Of a stretch of DNA of 64,000 bases, positions 12,829-24,939 are shown in pieces. Made by a program: the position numbers and the translations under genes. Position 1 is the first letter of the stretch. Every line of letters starts with the position of its first letter. The notes under the pieces are model-generated. The model was not told the DNA's origin, made no database searches, and was given only the letters and a program-made list of their open reading frames with translations. The DNA is from Thunnus maccoyii (lineage: Eukaryota; Chordata; Actinopteri; Scombriformes; Scombridae). Location: assembly GCF_910596095.1 (NCBI RefSeq), contig NC_056543.1, forward strand, positions 20,400,042-20,464,041, written 5' to 3'.

Positions 12829-13243
12829 CAGGGGCTAACTTTCCCGTTATATTTTTATGTCATTTGGGGGCCTTTTGTAAGTTATTTTGGTGTACAACGA
12901 CTTAGTATAGTAACATATTTCAATATTTTTCATGTCTAAGCATCATATTAAAGCTATACTTGTTGGGGCCCTTTTAGTTGGGTGCCCCAGGCAGTAACCT
13001 TACTGTATACTTCTACTAGGAAAACATTGTACTACTATATTTGCCTGACAGATGTTATTGGTTACGTTGCAGATTCAGATTTTACTCACAAAATATAATG
13101 ATGCATTATTATTCATTAAACTAGCCAGTATTATAATTTAAGTACATTGTGCTAATAATTCCTCTCTTCCCAGTTATGGAAAGGGTGAAAATAAAGCAAG
13201 ACGGCGTTTGCGTGGGGCCCCCAGATCACTAAATCCGCTCCTG
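12829..13243. mobile_element. hAT-like MITE, older copy of the family also at 50930-51512
   Basis: Starts CAGGGGCTAACTTTCCC and ends AAATCCGCTCCTG. The second half (about 13010-13240: 'aaaacattgtactactatatttgcctgacagatgtta...gaaagggtgaaaataaagcaagacggcg...ggggcccccagatcact') is nearly the same as 51125-51500. Flanks are CAATATAA and CAGCAGAA, too diverged for a clear 8-bp duplication. Non-coding. Confidence 0.65.
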
Positions 13244-13316
13244 CAGCAGAAAAGTGGTGGTCAAAAGTAAAAGTTTAGTTAATGCTAAGAAACATTTTAC
13301 CAATTCACATTTTGCA

Positions 13317-13339
13317 TTTTTTTTTTTTTTTTTTTTTTT
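13317..13339 (+). repeat. Homopolymer T23
   Basis: Run of 23 T residues upstream of the CHAF1B promoter. It could be a remnant retroposon tail on the other strand; nothing else supports that. Confidence 0.85.
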
Positions 13340-13639
13340 GCTCACATTTAATTCGTAATATGGTATCAGGTTGTAACTACTAGTTGTCCACGTACAGTGA
13401 CCTAGATTAGTTAGAAAGGTTATTTATTAGCATTAACCCTGACATTTTAGTGGTTTCAGGGAATGTACTGACGCAGCAACAAGTCTGGGACAAAATGCCA
13501 CACATCTTTGTAGCGTCCGTGTTGTTGCCACATTACGAATTAAAAGCTCATGAACACACCGAAATCGGAGACTTTCCAACTCGGGAAATGGGACCATCCG
13601 AGGAGCACGTGAATGCAGCATAATCGCGCCTACCGTCTT

Positions 13640-13738
13640 CCGCATTTTTCGTCCAATCGCTTTAGGCTTCTCAACCGGAAGTTTTGAACGAATCGTACGC
13701 GGGAAATTCCTGAAGTCTTCAGCTGGACAACAGAGAAG
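13640..13738 (+). promoter_or_regulatory. CHAF1B core promoter and non-coding first exon
   Basis: Within 60 bp there are a CCAAT box (13653-13657), an ETS-type CCGGAAGT (13675-13682), a CHR-like TTTGAA (13683-13688) and a perfect E2F site GCGGGAAA (13699-13706; TTTCCCGC on the other strand). A splice donor follows (CAGAGAAG|GTAAAA, exon end 13738), so exon 1 is untranslated. It joins the acceptor at 14148 just before the ATG exon. E2F/CHR control is typical of S-phase genes such as CHAF1B. The start site is inferred, with no TATA box seen. Confidence 0.7.
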
Positions 13739-14167
13739 GTAAAACGGCAGCTTACTTGGAAATAGCGTCGTTTAAAATAATGCAACTGATATAACTCGTA
13801 TGTATTTGTAACACACATAACTTACAGGTTCGATTAAAGTCACTGTTATGCAGTCATACCTGGATTTATCGTTGTATCCATTAACGTTAGCTACAAATCG
13901 ACTCAACAAGCCCCGCTCAAGTTATTGCTAACGGTGTTAGCTTGCTGCAGTAATCACATCCAGTGACTGTTTTAGTAGATGTTTTATAAATATATTGTCG
14001 TAGGTAATTCGTAATATAGCGGCCATATTTGTCAGCATGTTCAGATATAACATCTGTGATAGCTACTTAGCTAGTATCAATTAATTTAAAATCTGTAACG
14101 TTACGAAACAAACTTAAATTTGTTTTTTTGTTTTTTTTTTCTCCTGAGGTCGGTGTCGGGTACAGAA

Positions 14168-17100
14168 ATGAAGGTGGTAACGTGTGAGATTGCGTGGCAC
14201 AACAAGGAGCCCGTCTACAGTCTGGACTTCCAGCACAGCTGTGATGGACGAATTCACCGTCTGGCCACAGCTGGAGTAGATACCACAGTCAGGGTGAGTG
14301 GACATGGAGGAATGAGTACAGTCATGTAGGAGCATTGACTTGTCTCTCCAAGATTCACTTTAATAACCACGATTTATAGGATGTAATAACAACTGCAAGA
14401 AATTCCGGCCTTTTTTTAAAGTTACAATGTTCAGTTCTTTTAAGCTGTTTAAGATTACATTAGTTTTGAGTAAGTGGGAACTGATTATAATTTAGTACAT
14501 GTTACACATTCAGTAAGTTAATTTAACCAAATGTAGCTGCAGGTGTGGCTCCAGTTTGTGCCTCTCATGTATTAACATTATACACACACAGGTAAGCATT
14601 TGTTTCTCTAAAAAATAATTATCCAGAGATGCTTGAGAAACCTAGAAAATAATTAAAGTCTTCCTTCACTCGAAATTGTGTTTTTCTTCTTGTTCCTACA
14701 GTTTAAACCTGCAATGCAGACCTTTTACATATAAATGAACGTCCGTTACATTCAAGCCCTGCCAAACAAGTTCACACAATGCTGATTTAACTTGTTATTG
14801 CTAGATAAATCTCTCTGTATTTCACAATATACAAAGTTTTTAAATCTCTTGTCGGTTGCAACATTCCTGGCGCTGGCCGTTTGACCATCAATTGTGCAAC
14901 TCTTCTAGTTTTTCCAAACGTTATACAACCGAATGGATCAAATTCTGATAGTGAAACAAGTCATTTTGCAGGGGTTGTGTAACGCTCAGAACAATTTATA
15001 CTGTTTTACAGCTGCAACAGCTTTTATGTTTGAGCTTCACTGTGCAGAGTTTGACACTAGAGGGCTGTTTTCACCCTCATCTGCTGAAAATGGGAAGTCT
15101 CTCCGTGCTCATTGAAAATCAGATTTTAAGGGGCGGGCCTACGAGCATGATTTGTGACCTCACAAATAGTTTTGAATCCAGTCGTGGTACAACATTCAAC
15201 TTACACAAGTGTGATATGGAAACTTGAAACCTCCGGTGCACAAACACTGAGAATGGACTTTACAGTGAAGTAGGAGACATCTTGTGTCCAGCAGTTAAAC
15301 TTCTGAAATGAAACATATTTGTATATTTATAGATTCTGGAATTTTTAATGAGGGAGAAGAAATAGATGTCATTTTAAGGATTTTAACAAGATAATTGAAC
15401 TATTTTTGTGGAAAAACCATATCAGACACAAATGATTATTTAAAGTAGAGTATTTTATATACATCTTAAAACATGTCTGGAGGGGATCTTTAAACAACAC
15501 TTAATGCTGTTCTGAAAGTATTTTCAGAATCCTCAAAGAAAAAACTGTTTGCTGCATTACAAAAAGATTTTAAACCAGTTTCTCTAGTTGCAGCTTTGCT
15601 TCCAGGTAGCTGTAAATGCCATGTACTTGTTCTTTTTGTACAATCTAAAAGAAATATTAACACATACATTATTTCATATTGTCATTTTTTTTTTGTATGA
15701 AAATAGTTTAAAAGTAATGGCAGTTTATACAAAAATGGAATTTTAATAAATTTGTTCACATTCCGCAAATTCAGCAAACACAGAAGTCATTTCTGGCCAT
15801 CTTGGTTGGAATCATGAAATAGAGCAGCAACTTGGAAAATGTGCAAATATTTTGCAAACTTTATAAATCAGTGTACCACAAAATAAGTAACCCTCAAACT
15901 GCTATATTTTTCAATGCAGTCTTATGATTGAAAAGTGTCTCGTTTGCAAAACACACCTGCATGTGTTAAATAACCAGTGTGAGTGCTAAAATAATCTGTG
16001 TTTTTAATTAGCTTTTTTTGACTTAAACAGCTGTTTTACAAAGTGTGTTTAATGAGCTTTTTCCCTGATGTTGATGCAGCTGTGGCGAGTAGACATGGGT
16101 CCAGATGGGAAGGCAGTGGTGGAGTTTCTGTCTAATCTGGCTCGACATACCAAGGCTGTCAATGTCGTGCGCTTTAGCCCCAATGGAGAGCTGCTCGCCT
16201 CAGGAGGAGATGGTATGTTGCACATAACATGCACATTAATATTAATGCTTGCTAATCTAAAGATGCGAGGTAAGGTTGGTGCTATATAAAATTTGAGGGA
16301 GTGCTATTCAAAAGACTCAGGTGATTTTTGTTTAAAATACAGTAACCTCTAGTGATGTTGTGTTGTTTGGTACAGATGCAGCCATTCTGCTGTGGAAGCT
16401 CAATGACAGTAAGGAGCCCGAGCAGACCCCCGTGTTCCAGGAAGATGAAGATGCTCAGCTCAACAAGGAGAGCTGGTCTGTGGTCAAGACACTAAGGTAC
16501 ACAAGACCAGCAACTGGCTCGTTCTCATAACTCTGTTCCCACCAAGCCAGAAACTTTGACAACCTTTTTGCAATTTTCTTCTTTATTGGATAGCTGACAG
16601 TGTAGAGGTAGACAGGAAAAAGGGGAGAGAGAGAGAGAGAGGAGTGCAAAGACAGGCAAATGAGACAGTCAGCAAATCCAGAATTTGAGGTGAACCTGAG
16701 TACTTTGGGATCAATAATATCTATTTACTCAGATCAGGGAGATCTGCTGGTTTTGTAAATCTGCAGTTTGCTGTCTGATGCACTTTTAGAGCCCCCTGCA
16801 GTTTGTATTCTTGCTTTAAATATTATGGATTTTTTTATTATTTTAACATTTTGTTTTCTGCTAACCAGAACTAGAATGCTGAGGCACAGACTTCATGTAC
16901 AACCATAGTTATGAGAATGTTTTTATTTTCATTGTTTTCAACATTGCGCCCAGTCTTTGGGACAGTGATGCAATATTTGCATATTGTAAGACACTGCGGT
17001 TGATTTCCTATCGTTTGGCTTATTTTTAGGGGACACATAGAGGACGTTTATGACATCAGCTGGACCCGGGATGGAAACTTCATGGTGTCTGGTTCTGTAG

Positions 17101-19580
17101 ACAACACTGCTATTATGTGGGACATTAACAAAGGTTTGCTTAATCTGTCATAAACACAGAATCTTTATGTGTTGAATTTTTGTTTCATCTGTTTGTCAGG
17201 TATTTTAGTAATTCAAAAACAGAATATAATAAAATATGTGAGGGTAGATCTCATTTTAGCTCTGTATTAAATGTTAATTGCTACTTTTTTTCTTTTCTTT
17301 TTTTTTTAGGACAGAAACTGTCTATCTTGAATGACCATAAAAGCTACGTGCAGGGGGTGACCTGGGATCCTCTGGGGCAGTATGTTGCCACTCTCAGCTG
17401 TGACAGGTGTGACGAAACAGAAATTCAGACATCCTGTTTCAAACCATGCGTGTCACGTCTACGGGTCTAACCCTCTTGAAATGAATATCTGCTGTTAAAT
17501 GGCTAGTGCCGGTCTTTAAAGGCGGGTACAGTGGGATTTAGCAGCTCAATGTCTTTGTTTTCCCTCTCAGGGTGATGCGCGTGTACAGCACTCACACCAA
17601 GAAGAAGGCCTGCTGTATAAGTAAAATGAGCTCCGGGACACCTGCAGAGGGAGAGGTCAGCATAGGTTTTGCTTTACAGTTCCTTCACAGTTACATCTGG
17701 TCTTAAAAATTATTAAATGAAATTGAACTCTGTAACTTTGCAGGTCAAGCAGTACAGAATGTTCCACGATGACAGTATGAGGTCGTTCTTTCGACGCCTT
17801 TCGTTCACACCAGATGGGTCTTTTCTGCTTGCTCCAGGTACAAACACAGTTTTCCCAAAATGTGACCATTAACTGGGAAATTTCAGATTTGTGATATGCC
17901 AGTAAAAATGATTTAAGTAAACCGAGCTCCTGCTCCTGTTCAACTTTTTTTTTTAAAACCTCAGCTGGATGTGTGGAGGTTGGAGAAAACATCATGAACA
18001 CCACCTACATCTTTTCTAGGAAGGGCCTCAAGAGGTAAGTTTTTGTCACATGTTGGTGCATTTTAGTAAATCGTCAGTGTTGACCTATTAATGCTGGTTA
18101 TCGACGTACAAATCTCTCCCTTTGTCTTTTAGGCCTATCGCCCATTTGCCTTGTCCAACTAAAGCTACACTCGCTGTGCGCTGTTGCCCCGTCTACTTCG
18201 AACTGAGGACCAAGAAGTTGGAAGGCAAGGACACACACCCCATTAGTTAACAGACAAGAACGATAATGAAGCTCTTCTTATGTTTTCTTCATTTTCCCTC
18301 CATTCCTGTTCACAGATGGTTCTATCCAGGCTCTTCCCAGTGTATTCCAGTTGCCGTACCGTATGGTGTTCGCAGTGGCATCTGAGGACTCTATCTTCTT
18401 GTACGACACGCAGCAGACCCTTCCTTTTGGCCTGGTGTCCAACATCCACTACCACACACTCAGTGATCTCACATGGTAAATGAACATGGCAGTGCTCAGA
18501 GCCCAACACACAATCACTGTGGTTACGCAAGAGTGATCAAAACATGAAATAGAAGGTATCAATAGCATTGATAAATGGTCAGACTTGCCCATAAACTTAA
18601 CTGGAAATTGGAGGGATAAATAAAAAGATATGATTACCTAAATTTATTTTTATTTTTCCAAACTATACCCTTAATAATCCCCCCGCCAACACAATTTAAG
18701 ACTTTACTCACTTCTTTTATCTGGTCAAATAAAGCTCATCATCTAAGAACTCATAAAACAGAAGGAGGTCTGTTAAACTTATGAATATTGAACTGTGTTA
18801 TTATGGCTCAGAGACGTTTTATAAAGATCCAAAATCAATAAAACAGCTGAAGAACTTTGGGTAAATATAGAAAGCCAACAATTAAAGCCTTACAACTTAT
18901 ATTCCTCCTTACAAAACACAATATTAGTATTTTAGCATAAATAGCCCATTAAAATCATATAAGAACATTCTAAATAATTATTATTAGGATTCACTGCAAC
19001 TTAGTATCGATTAAAAATACACAAATTTGGAATAATGCATCAATAAAAAAAAATGTGGAACTCAATTGGATATTTGGAGCACAAGGAATTAAACTTTTTT
19101 AGGATATAATTATACATAATAAGGTTCATTTATTCAAAGAACAGAATGAACTCACACTGACAAATCAAAAAAACTGAAAACTTCCCACCACGAATTGGTA
19201 CCAGGAAGCTCTATTTAAAGAAGGAAGAAGAAAGAATTATGATGTAGAATATATAGATAATATACTGTTGGAGGAACCCTCTAAACATTATTCACTGCAA
19301 AGATTGTATGATAATTGGAATGAAGATTTCAAGAATATATTATACTAGAAATGAAATTTGACTCAAAAATTAAATTCTCACCCGAGCTGTGTATTTTCAC
19401 AGTGCTGAAAAAAAAAGATATCCTATGGGATGGCAGATTGTTTTTCTCCCATATTTATAAGTAGCTAATTTCTAAAAAAAATGGAGGAAACAGATGGCCC
19501 TACTTTACAGGAGAGAATTGATTAAATATTTGGCCATAGAAAAGACAATGGCTGATAACAACAAGACAAAACAAAGCAAC

Positions 19581-19656
<76 letters not shown>

Positions 19657-22600
19657 GGTAGGGGGGTGGGGATGAGGGGGTGTATGTGAGAAAGTGTGAT
19701 AGTACAATGAGGGAATGTGACAACACTTGGAAGTGTGAATGTACATGAATGTATGCATGTTTGTTAGCCAGACACAACCTATGACATGTATTATCTTACA
19801 GTATATGTCAAGGCATTATGAAAGAGAGATGGTAAGTAAAACTCTGTGATGGAAGTCATAAAAGTACATTTTAAAAAAAATTCCCAAAAAAAACAAAACA
19901 GAAGTGTATCTATTCTATCAGTCATGCTTGAGACATACAACTGAGAAATGAGTGTGAAATGCCTCCTCCTGTGAAAACGAGCATTAAGACAAGAATATGT
20001 ATTTACAAAAAGACAATAATGAATAAAAACAGATTAAATACAATAATATACAGACAAAAGGACATAATTCTCAGTTGATGTAAACATTGCTGCGGTTGCC
20101 GGAGCAGTTGACCTTCACAATGATCAAAGTAGGGCTGCAACTAACCATTATTTTCATTACTGATTAATCTGTCGAATATTTTCTCAATTAGTCTCTTGGT
20201 CCATAAAATGTCAGAAAATGGTGAAAAATGTTGATCTCTTTTTCCCAAAGCCCACGTCCTTGGGACGTCTTAAAATGTCTTGTTATGTCCACAACAGTCC
20301 ACAAACCAGAGATATTCTGTTCACGGTTATAGAAAACTAAAGAAACACAGAAAACATTCACATTTGAGAAGCTGCAATCAGAGTATTTGGACATTTTCTG
20401 TCAGTATTTTCCAACAACAAGTTTGTTATTATTGTTAAAACTTAATTATTATTAGGTATGAATTAAAAAAAACAAAACAGTCTCATTCATATTTTATTTA
20501 TTTATTATATCCTGTTTAGGTCTCGTGATGGTTCCTTCCTGGCTGTGTCCTCCACCGACGGCTACTGCTCCTTCCTGTCCTTCTCTCCTGGGGAGCTGGG
20601 CACTCCGCTGAAAGAGCCTCCCACGTTGGAGGTGTTTGTCCCAAACAGCGGTGTTGAGAAAAAGGGCAAGAAGACGTCAGCAGCCAGGACCTCCTCTCCT
20701 GTGTCCCAGCCATCAAGCTCAGCCCCAACTCCCACAACCCAAACCAACCCGGGCAAAGATACCCCCTCCGCGCCCCTCTCCTCTATCACCCCCCCAGAGG
20801 AGAAGAAGAGCACCCCCAGCGCCAAGTCTAAACCTCAGCCGCGCAGGATCACCCTCAACACCCTGGAGGGCTGGGGGAAGCCCACTACTCCGAAAGCCTC
20901 AGCTCCTTCAGCTCCTCAGACACCCACATCTGGGAGCACAAGCGCACCCTCTACTCCCCAGCCCCATAACACCCACCTCACCCCCACCAACTCCTCCAAA
21001 ACCCAGCCACGCATCGCTCCCCTCACTCCCTCCACCCCTAAAGTCCTCAACAGTGCTAATACTCCTGGGCCCACAACTCCTAAGGGTACGACAACTCCAA
21101 AGGGGCCCACTCCAAGGTAAATACAAGTGAGAGTAGAGTGTGTGAGAGAGGAAAACAATTTATGATTACACCACTGAGAGTGTGAGCCTTCATAAGCACA
21201 GGGATGTTTTGGTATGTAAGTGGGAGGACGTCTTCAAACTGCTTGATCATAGAGTGAATAAAGAGAATAAAACAGAGAGAAGCTGCAGGAGGAGGAGCTG
21301 CAACAAGGGAATACTTAGCATTCTAGCTTGATAACTGACTTAAATATTGATTATCAAAATAGTTCCATCGATCAGTCAATTGTTAAAGCACCAGTGCTTA
21401 TCAGTAGTCTACTCGTGGTGGATGTTTTTCATTGATTATATCAATGAAAAATAATATAAGGGCTGCAACTACCAATTATTATCATTATCCATTAATCTGT
21501 TGTTTATTTTCTTGATGAATAGATTAGTTATTTGGTCTATAAGATGTCTAAAATGGTGAAAAATATCAATCAGTGTTTCCCGAAGCCCAAGATGGCTTCT
21601 TTTGTCCCAACCAATAGTCCACTACTCAAAAATATTCAGTTTCCTATCATAGAAACCAGAAAATATTCACATTTGAGAAGCTGGAACTAGAGAATTTTGA
21701 CTTTCTTTTTTTTCTTGACTCCAAACCATTAATCGATTTGTCAGAATAGTTGGCAACTAATCAGTTGATCAACTACTCATTTCAGCTCTAAATATTATAC
21801 GTTGATGTTTTGTCTGTTTCAGTCACTCACATCTGTCCACACTGCTAAAATCAGTCAAGCTACATGTGTGATTATTATGTGATTTAATTCAACTGTTCAC
21901 TGTGTTTGTAACAACATACTTATTGACTTAATTATCAATAAATAAGTAAAACATAAGCAAGTTAAACTTTTTTTCCAAAGCAGGGTTACAAAGTGCTACA
22001 AAAAAACACAATAAAAAGCATTTGAACAAATACTTAAATCAAAGAAAACCAAAAAAAGAAAGAATATAAACAAGTCAGGACATGGAAACATCGATAAAAT
22101 TCCTTTTGGGAATAACTTGATTTTGAGATGAGATTTAAAACATGACCCACAGAGGGAGACATAATGTAGGAGCCAGAACACAAAAGTCTTGAACTTTGAG
22201 TAGGAGACTTTGATTTATGATGGGAGCAATTTAACTTTTATCTTAAATTTGTAAGGAAGTCAGTGTAGTGAAGGCAGCACCAGGGTGATATGGTCAGCAA
22301 CCGTGAGTTAATTACATGTCTATAGCAAGATAAACTTTATAATTCAGTAACTGTATTAAAAACCTCTATTTAAATGTAATGTTGGTGGTGTAAAGAATAC
22401 AGGTGAATATTATCCTTTAAGACTACACATTTATGGAACTACTTGAACTATTTAAATGTGTGTTTTGACAGCAGACTGATGAAGTTACCACACAGAGCAA
22501 ACCGCTTCCACCTCCTTCCTCCTCCTAACGATTAAAGTAGCTAAGCTGATTATCTCAATAGATGCAGTTTAGAGAGACGAGTAGGAAGTCACTGTGGACT

Positions 22601-24378
22601 TTAAAATGTGTAAAATAACCCTTTTTAAATACACTTTTCAATATTCTAAACATCAGGAGAGTTGAAATTAGCTGTAAGGGGGCTCACAGTGTTTTCATTG
22701 GTTTACATGCGCTCAGCTCTTGCAGTGAGAACAAAGCTCTGTCTGGTATGAGGGAGTCGTTGGACCCCCTGCTGACTATAAAATAATAATCACTCTGACA
22801 GACTGCTCGCAGACAATAACAAGTCTGCATGTGCTTTTGTGTTTGCTTTCTATCTGTAACTTGGTACGTCTGCCTTTGACTAGTCCTGACTAGATTTACC
22901 ACTTTGTTTCCAGGCGAGTGTCTTTGACTCCTGTTGCATCCCGTCCTGCCTGCTCGCTCTTCGGCACTCCCTCCTCCACCGAGAAGGCCAAACATGGTTA
23001 GTGGGGGGGACAAGATTTGGCCCACACGGCTACGGTTGTTCTTTGTTATGTTGTCATTTATCGCAAAGATCTCAACAAAAATCTGACGGTTGAAAGACGT
23101 TATGATAGATTATGATCCATCCTCATCATCAGACATCAGTGTACATTCACAGAACTTCTTGTGCCTTGATGTTATGTATTTATAAAGTGTCTATAGTTAA
23201 ACAGAAAAGCACTTATGTTGAAGAGTGCCAATCCACTGGAGGCTAAAAACTCTTAAATTGATGAATATTTATGTTTCAATAACAGCGATATTGCCACAGT
23301 GAAGTCCAAAGGTGCAAGAAAACACAAGCAGTCAGGTGATCAAACGGGTTGTAAACAAGCCAGTAGCATTGCCTGATTATCTAAAACACTTTATTTAGAG
23401 GTGAAACTGAAAACGCAACAAACATTTGGTGATAATTCCTCATCGCACAGAAGAACTCTGACCACAAGCACAGCTGAACCAGGAAGTTGGTCTGTAAACT
23501 GTGATGGATGTTAACAACAGACAGTTTGGGTAAAAACGTTTTAGCTTTTGCTTTCATGTCTTCAGAATAAGCTAACCTGAGAGTTTGTTTAAAGCCTGTA
23601 TCATCATCTGACCTAGCCTGTGTTTCTTGACATTTTTTAGTGAGGTAGTCATGTTCCCAGATTTCAGATATTAAAGGATAGTAAGTCTGTCTTAAATGTA
23701 TTTAAAAGTTGATGTGAATCTTATATGAGGCTTCAGCTGTCTGAGTTAGTCATATCAAGTGGATATCTGCTACATTTACAGTCTTTTTAGCATCAAATTC
23801 CCTCTTTGTGTTTCTTCGGACAGTGTTTCCCTGTTGAGCTGCGGTAGAAGTATAGCGACAAAAAGAGGAACTTTGGCTCTAAAAACATTAACATCAAAAG
23901 ATATTAACTTCAGATAAACTTGAATGCGATTGTTAGTGATGGGAAGAATGGTCAAAAGTCTGACAATGATACTCAAGTTGTAATAAACTAGAATTAATCT
24001 TTAAATTTCAATATGAATTTGACATCAAGACATTTGAAATACAACCTTCAGTTTTTTCTTCAAATATAGCTTTATAGTTACTAGTATGATAACTAGTGAG
24101 TGTATTTAACCGTGCTCGTTGATCTGCAACCTAAATGTAGACTGAATTGTGTCAAAGAAAGCATCCGACATATTCCACACAGCTTCTTACATGACAGCAG
24201 AAGACAGTCGTCACAGATCACAGGCTGTCTCGTGTGTAACCCTTCTGTCACTGATCTCTTCATTTGCATTTCTCCAGAACGTCCCTCTCCTCCGTCTGAT
24301 CCAGTCTGCCAGCCTCCAGAGTCCAAACGCCCCAAGACCAGCGACCTCCCGGCGAAAGACCGCGTCACCCAGGCTTAG
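14168..24378 (+). CDS. chaf1b: CHAF1B, chromatin assembly factor 1 subunit B (p60), complete
   Basis: Thirteen coding exons: 14168-14293, 16080-16212, 16376-16496, 17030-17133, 17310-17406, 17571-17655, 17744-17837, 17965-18034, 18133-18224, 18316-18475, 20520-21116, 22914-22996, 24278-24378 (TAG). The sum is 1863 nt, or 620 residues (human 559). The start [21 protein letters not shown] matches the vertebrate N-terminus. Residues to about 400 form the WD40 propeller (e.g. [23 protein letters not shown]). The exon at 20520 adds a Pro/Thr/Ser-rich tail with [11 protein letters not shown], and the next exon starts RRVSLTPV, both conserved p60 tail motifs resembling ASF1-binding B-domains. Known role: with p150 and p48 it deposits H3-H4 on replicating DNA. 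One intron (after 18224) uses a GC donor. The extra length compared with human lies in the low-complexity tail. Confidence 0.97.
14690..15500. repeat. Dispersed teleost repeat in CHAF1B intron
   Basis: Phrases such as 'gagtttgacactagagggctgttttcaccctcat' and 'ttaaggggcgggcctacgagcatgatttgtgacctcacaaatag' (about 15045-15170) are unlike the surrounding AT-rich intron. They look like a fish interspersed repeat that I recognise by type. No transposase frame is seen and ends are approximate. Confidence 0.45.
18225..18315 (+). other. GC-AG intron of CHAF1B
   Basis: The exon ends ...TTGGAAG and the intron begins GCAAGG, the favoured context for GC donors (AG|GCAAG). The acceptor is ...GTTCACAG at 18315. 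Only this junction keeps the frame from KKLE to DGSIQ. No GT in the following bases gives a compatible frame without a stop. Confidence 0.8.
18560..19480 (+). mobile_element. Decayed LINE-1-type ORF2 3' fragment
   Basis: Translation in shifting plus-strand frames, with stops, gives L1-like phrases such as [14 protein letters not shown] followed by KTEGGLLNL (about 18703-18780). These match the conserved C-terminal part of L1 reverse-transcriptase ORF2 ('...FIWNNK...GGLGLPN'). Further weak similarity continues through IWNNASI and WYQEALF to about 19330. Several stops and frameshifts make it dead. It lies in the same orientation in a CHAF1B intron. Confidence 0.6.
19584..19652 (+). repeat. (TG)n microsatellite, about 34 units
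   Basis: Uninterrupted GT/TG dinucleotide run in the CHAF1B intron before the tail exon, followed by a G-rich stretch. Long ORFs reading poly-Thr-His here are artefacts of the repeat. Confidence 0.95.
20130..20445. repeat. 'AGGGCTGCAACTAA' dispersed repeat, copy 1
   Basis: Begins with AGGGCTGCAACTAACCATTA and continues 'ttttcattactgattaatctgtcga...ggtgaaaaatgttgatc...cccaaagcccacgtcc'. The same order is found at 21459-21790 and, more diverged, at 55349-55643. This is a very common teleost non-autonomous element type, here in a CHAF1B intron. Its 3' end is eroded. Confidence 0.6.
21459..21790. mobile_element. 'AGGGCTGCAACTA' inverted-repeat element, copy 2
   Basis: Left end AGGGCTGCAACTACC and right end ...CTCATTTCAGCTCTA, which are imperfect inverted repeats of each other (TAGAGCTGAAATGAG on the minus strand). 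The interior matches the copy at 20130. About 330 bp, non-coding, in the CHAF1B intron after the tail exon. Confidence 0.6.
23640..23990. repeat. Foldback repeat (copy 1 of a two-copy family)
   Basis: The left arm 'aaaagttgatgtgaatctta...tctttttagcatcaaattccctctttgtg' (about 23703-23810) is an imperfect inverted repeat of the right arm (about 23845-23985, 'gcgacaaaaagaggaactttggct...ttaacttcagataaacttg'). The same foldback occurs at 30585-30830. It can form a long hairpin and is located in the last CHAF1B intron. Confidence 0.6.
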
Positions 24379-24918
24379 TGTCTATTGGGAACAGTGTGGT
24401 GCTATGATGTCAGACTAGAGTACATACAACAGAGTGACAGTTAAAGAGGCCAAAATATTGAGGCTTCCTATGGATGTAATACCACAATGCAATGGCTGTG
24501 TGTTTGGGATGATATACAACGTGATTGTACCTCATATAGTGTACTGGGTTATAAAACAAACAGGATTGTAGTTAATGTTTTTTAATTCTCTTAGTCGTGT
24601 GTGTTTTTTGCATGATAAAGTTAACAGGTAATGAGGTAATTGCATTATATTTCATTTTTGAGACATTTCAAAGCTGAAGTGCTGTAAAGAGGAAAGTACT
24701 GTCTCACTTTTCATCAAAAACATGTGATTTGTGAAATTCTAACTGTACTCCAAACCTGAAGAAGAAGAAGGAAAAAAAAAAAAGCACTTCAAGGTTTAGT
24801 GCTTTGTGTGAGCTTTGAATATATAACTCGAGTCTTAATTTGCTGAGGACTTTGGACCAGCAGTTTGACTGAAAGACTCAAAGTAGTCAAACATGTAAGT
24901 GTAATTTTCTCATTGTGT

Positions 24919-24924
24919 AATAAA
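24919..24924 (+). terminator. Candidate CHAF1B polyadenylation signal AATAAA
   Basis: First canonical AATAAA after the CHAF1B stop codon, 540 nt downstream, in AT-rich sequence. It implies a 3' UTR of about 0.55 kb. No transcript evidence is available here. Confidence 0.55.
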
Positions 24925-24939
24925 GGATGTTTCATATAT

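Noticed and set aside
20562..21158. Several long frames on both strands over the CHAF1B tail exon
   Set aside because: They are shadows of the Pro/Thr-rich, GC-biased coding exon 20520-21116. The plus frame joins in phase with flanking CHAF1B exons and the others have no homology.
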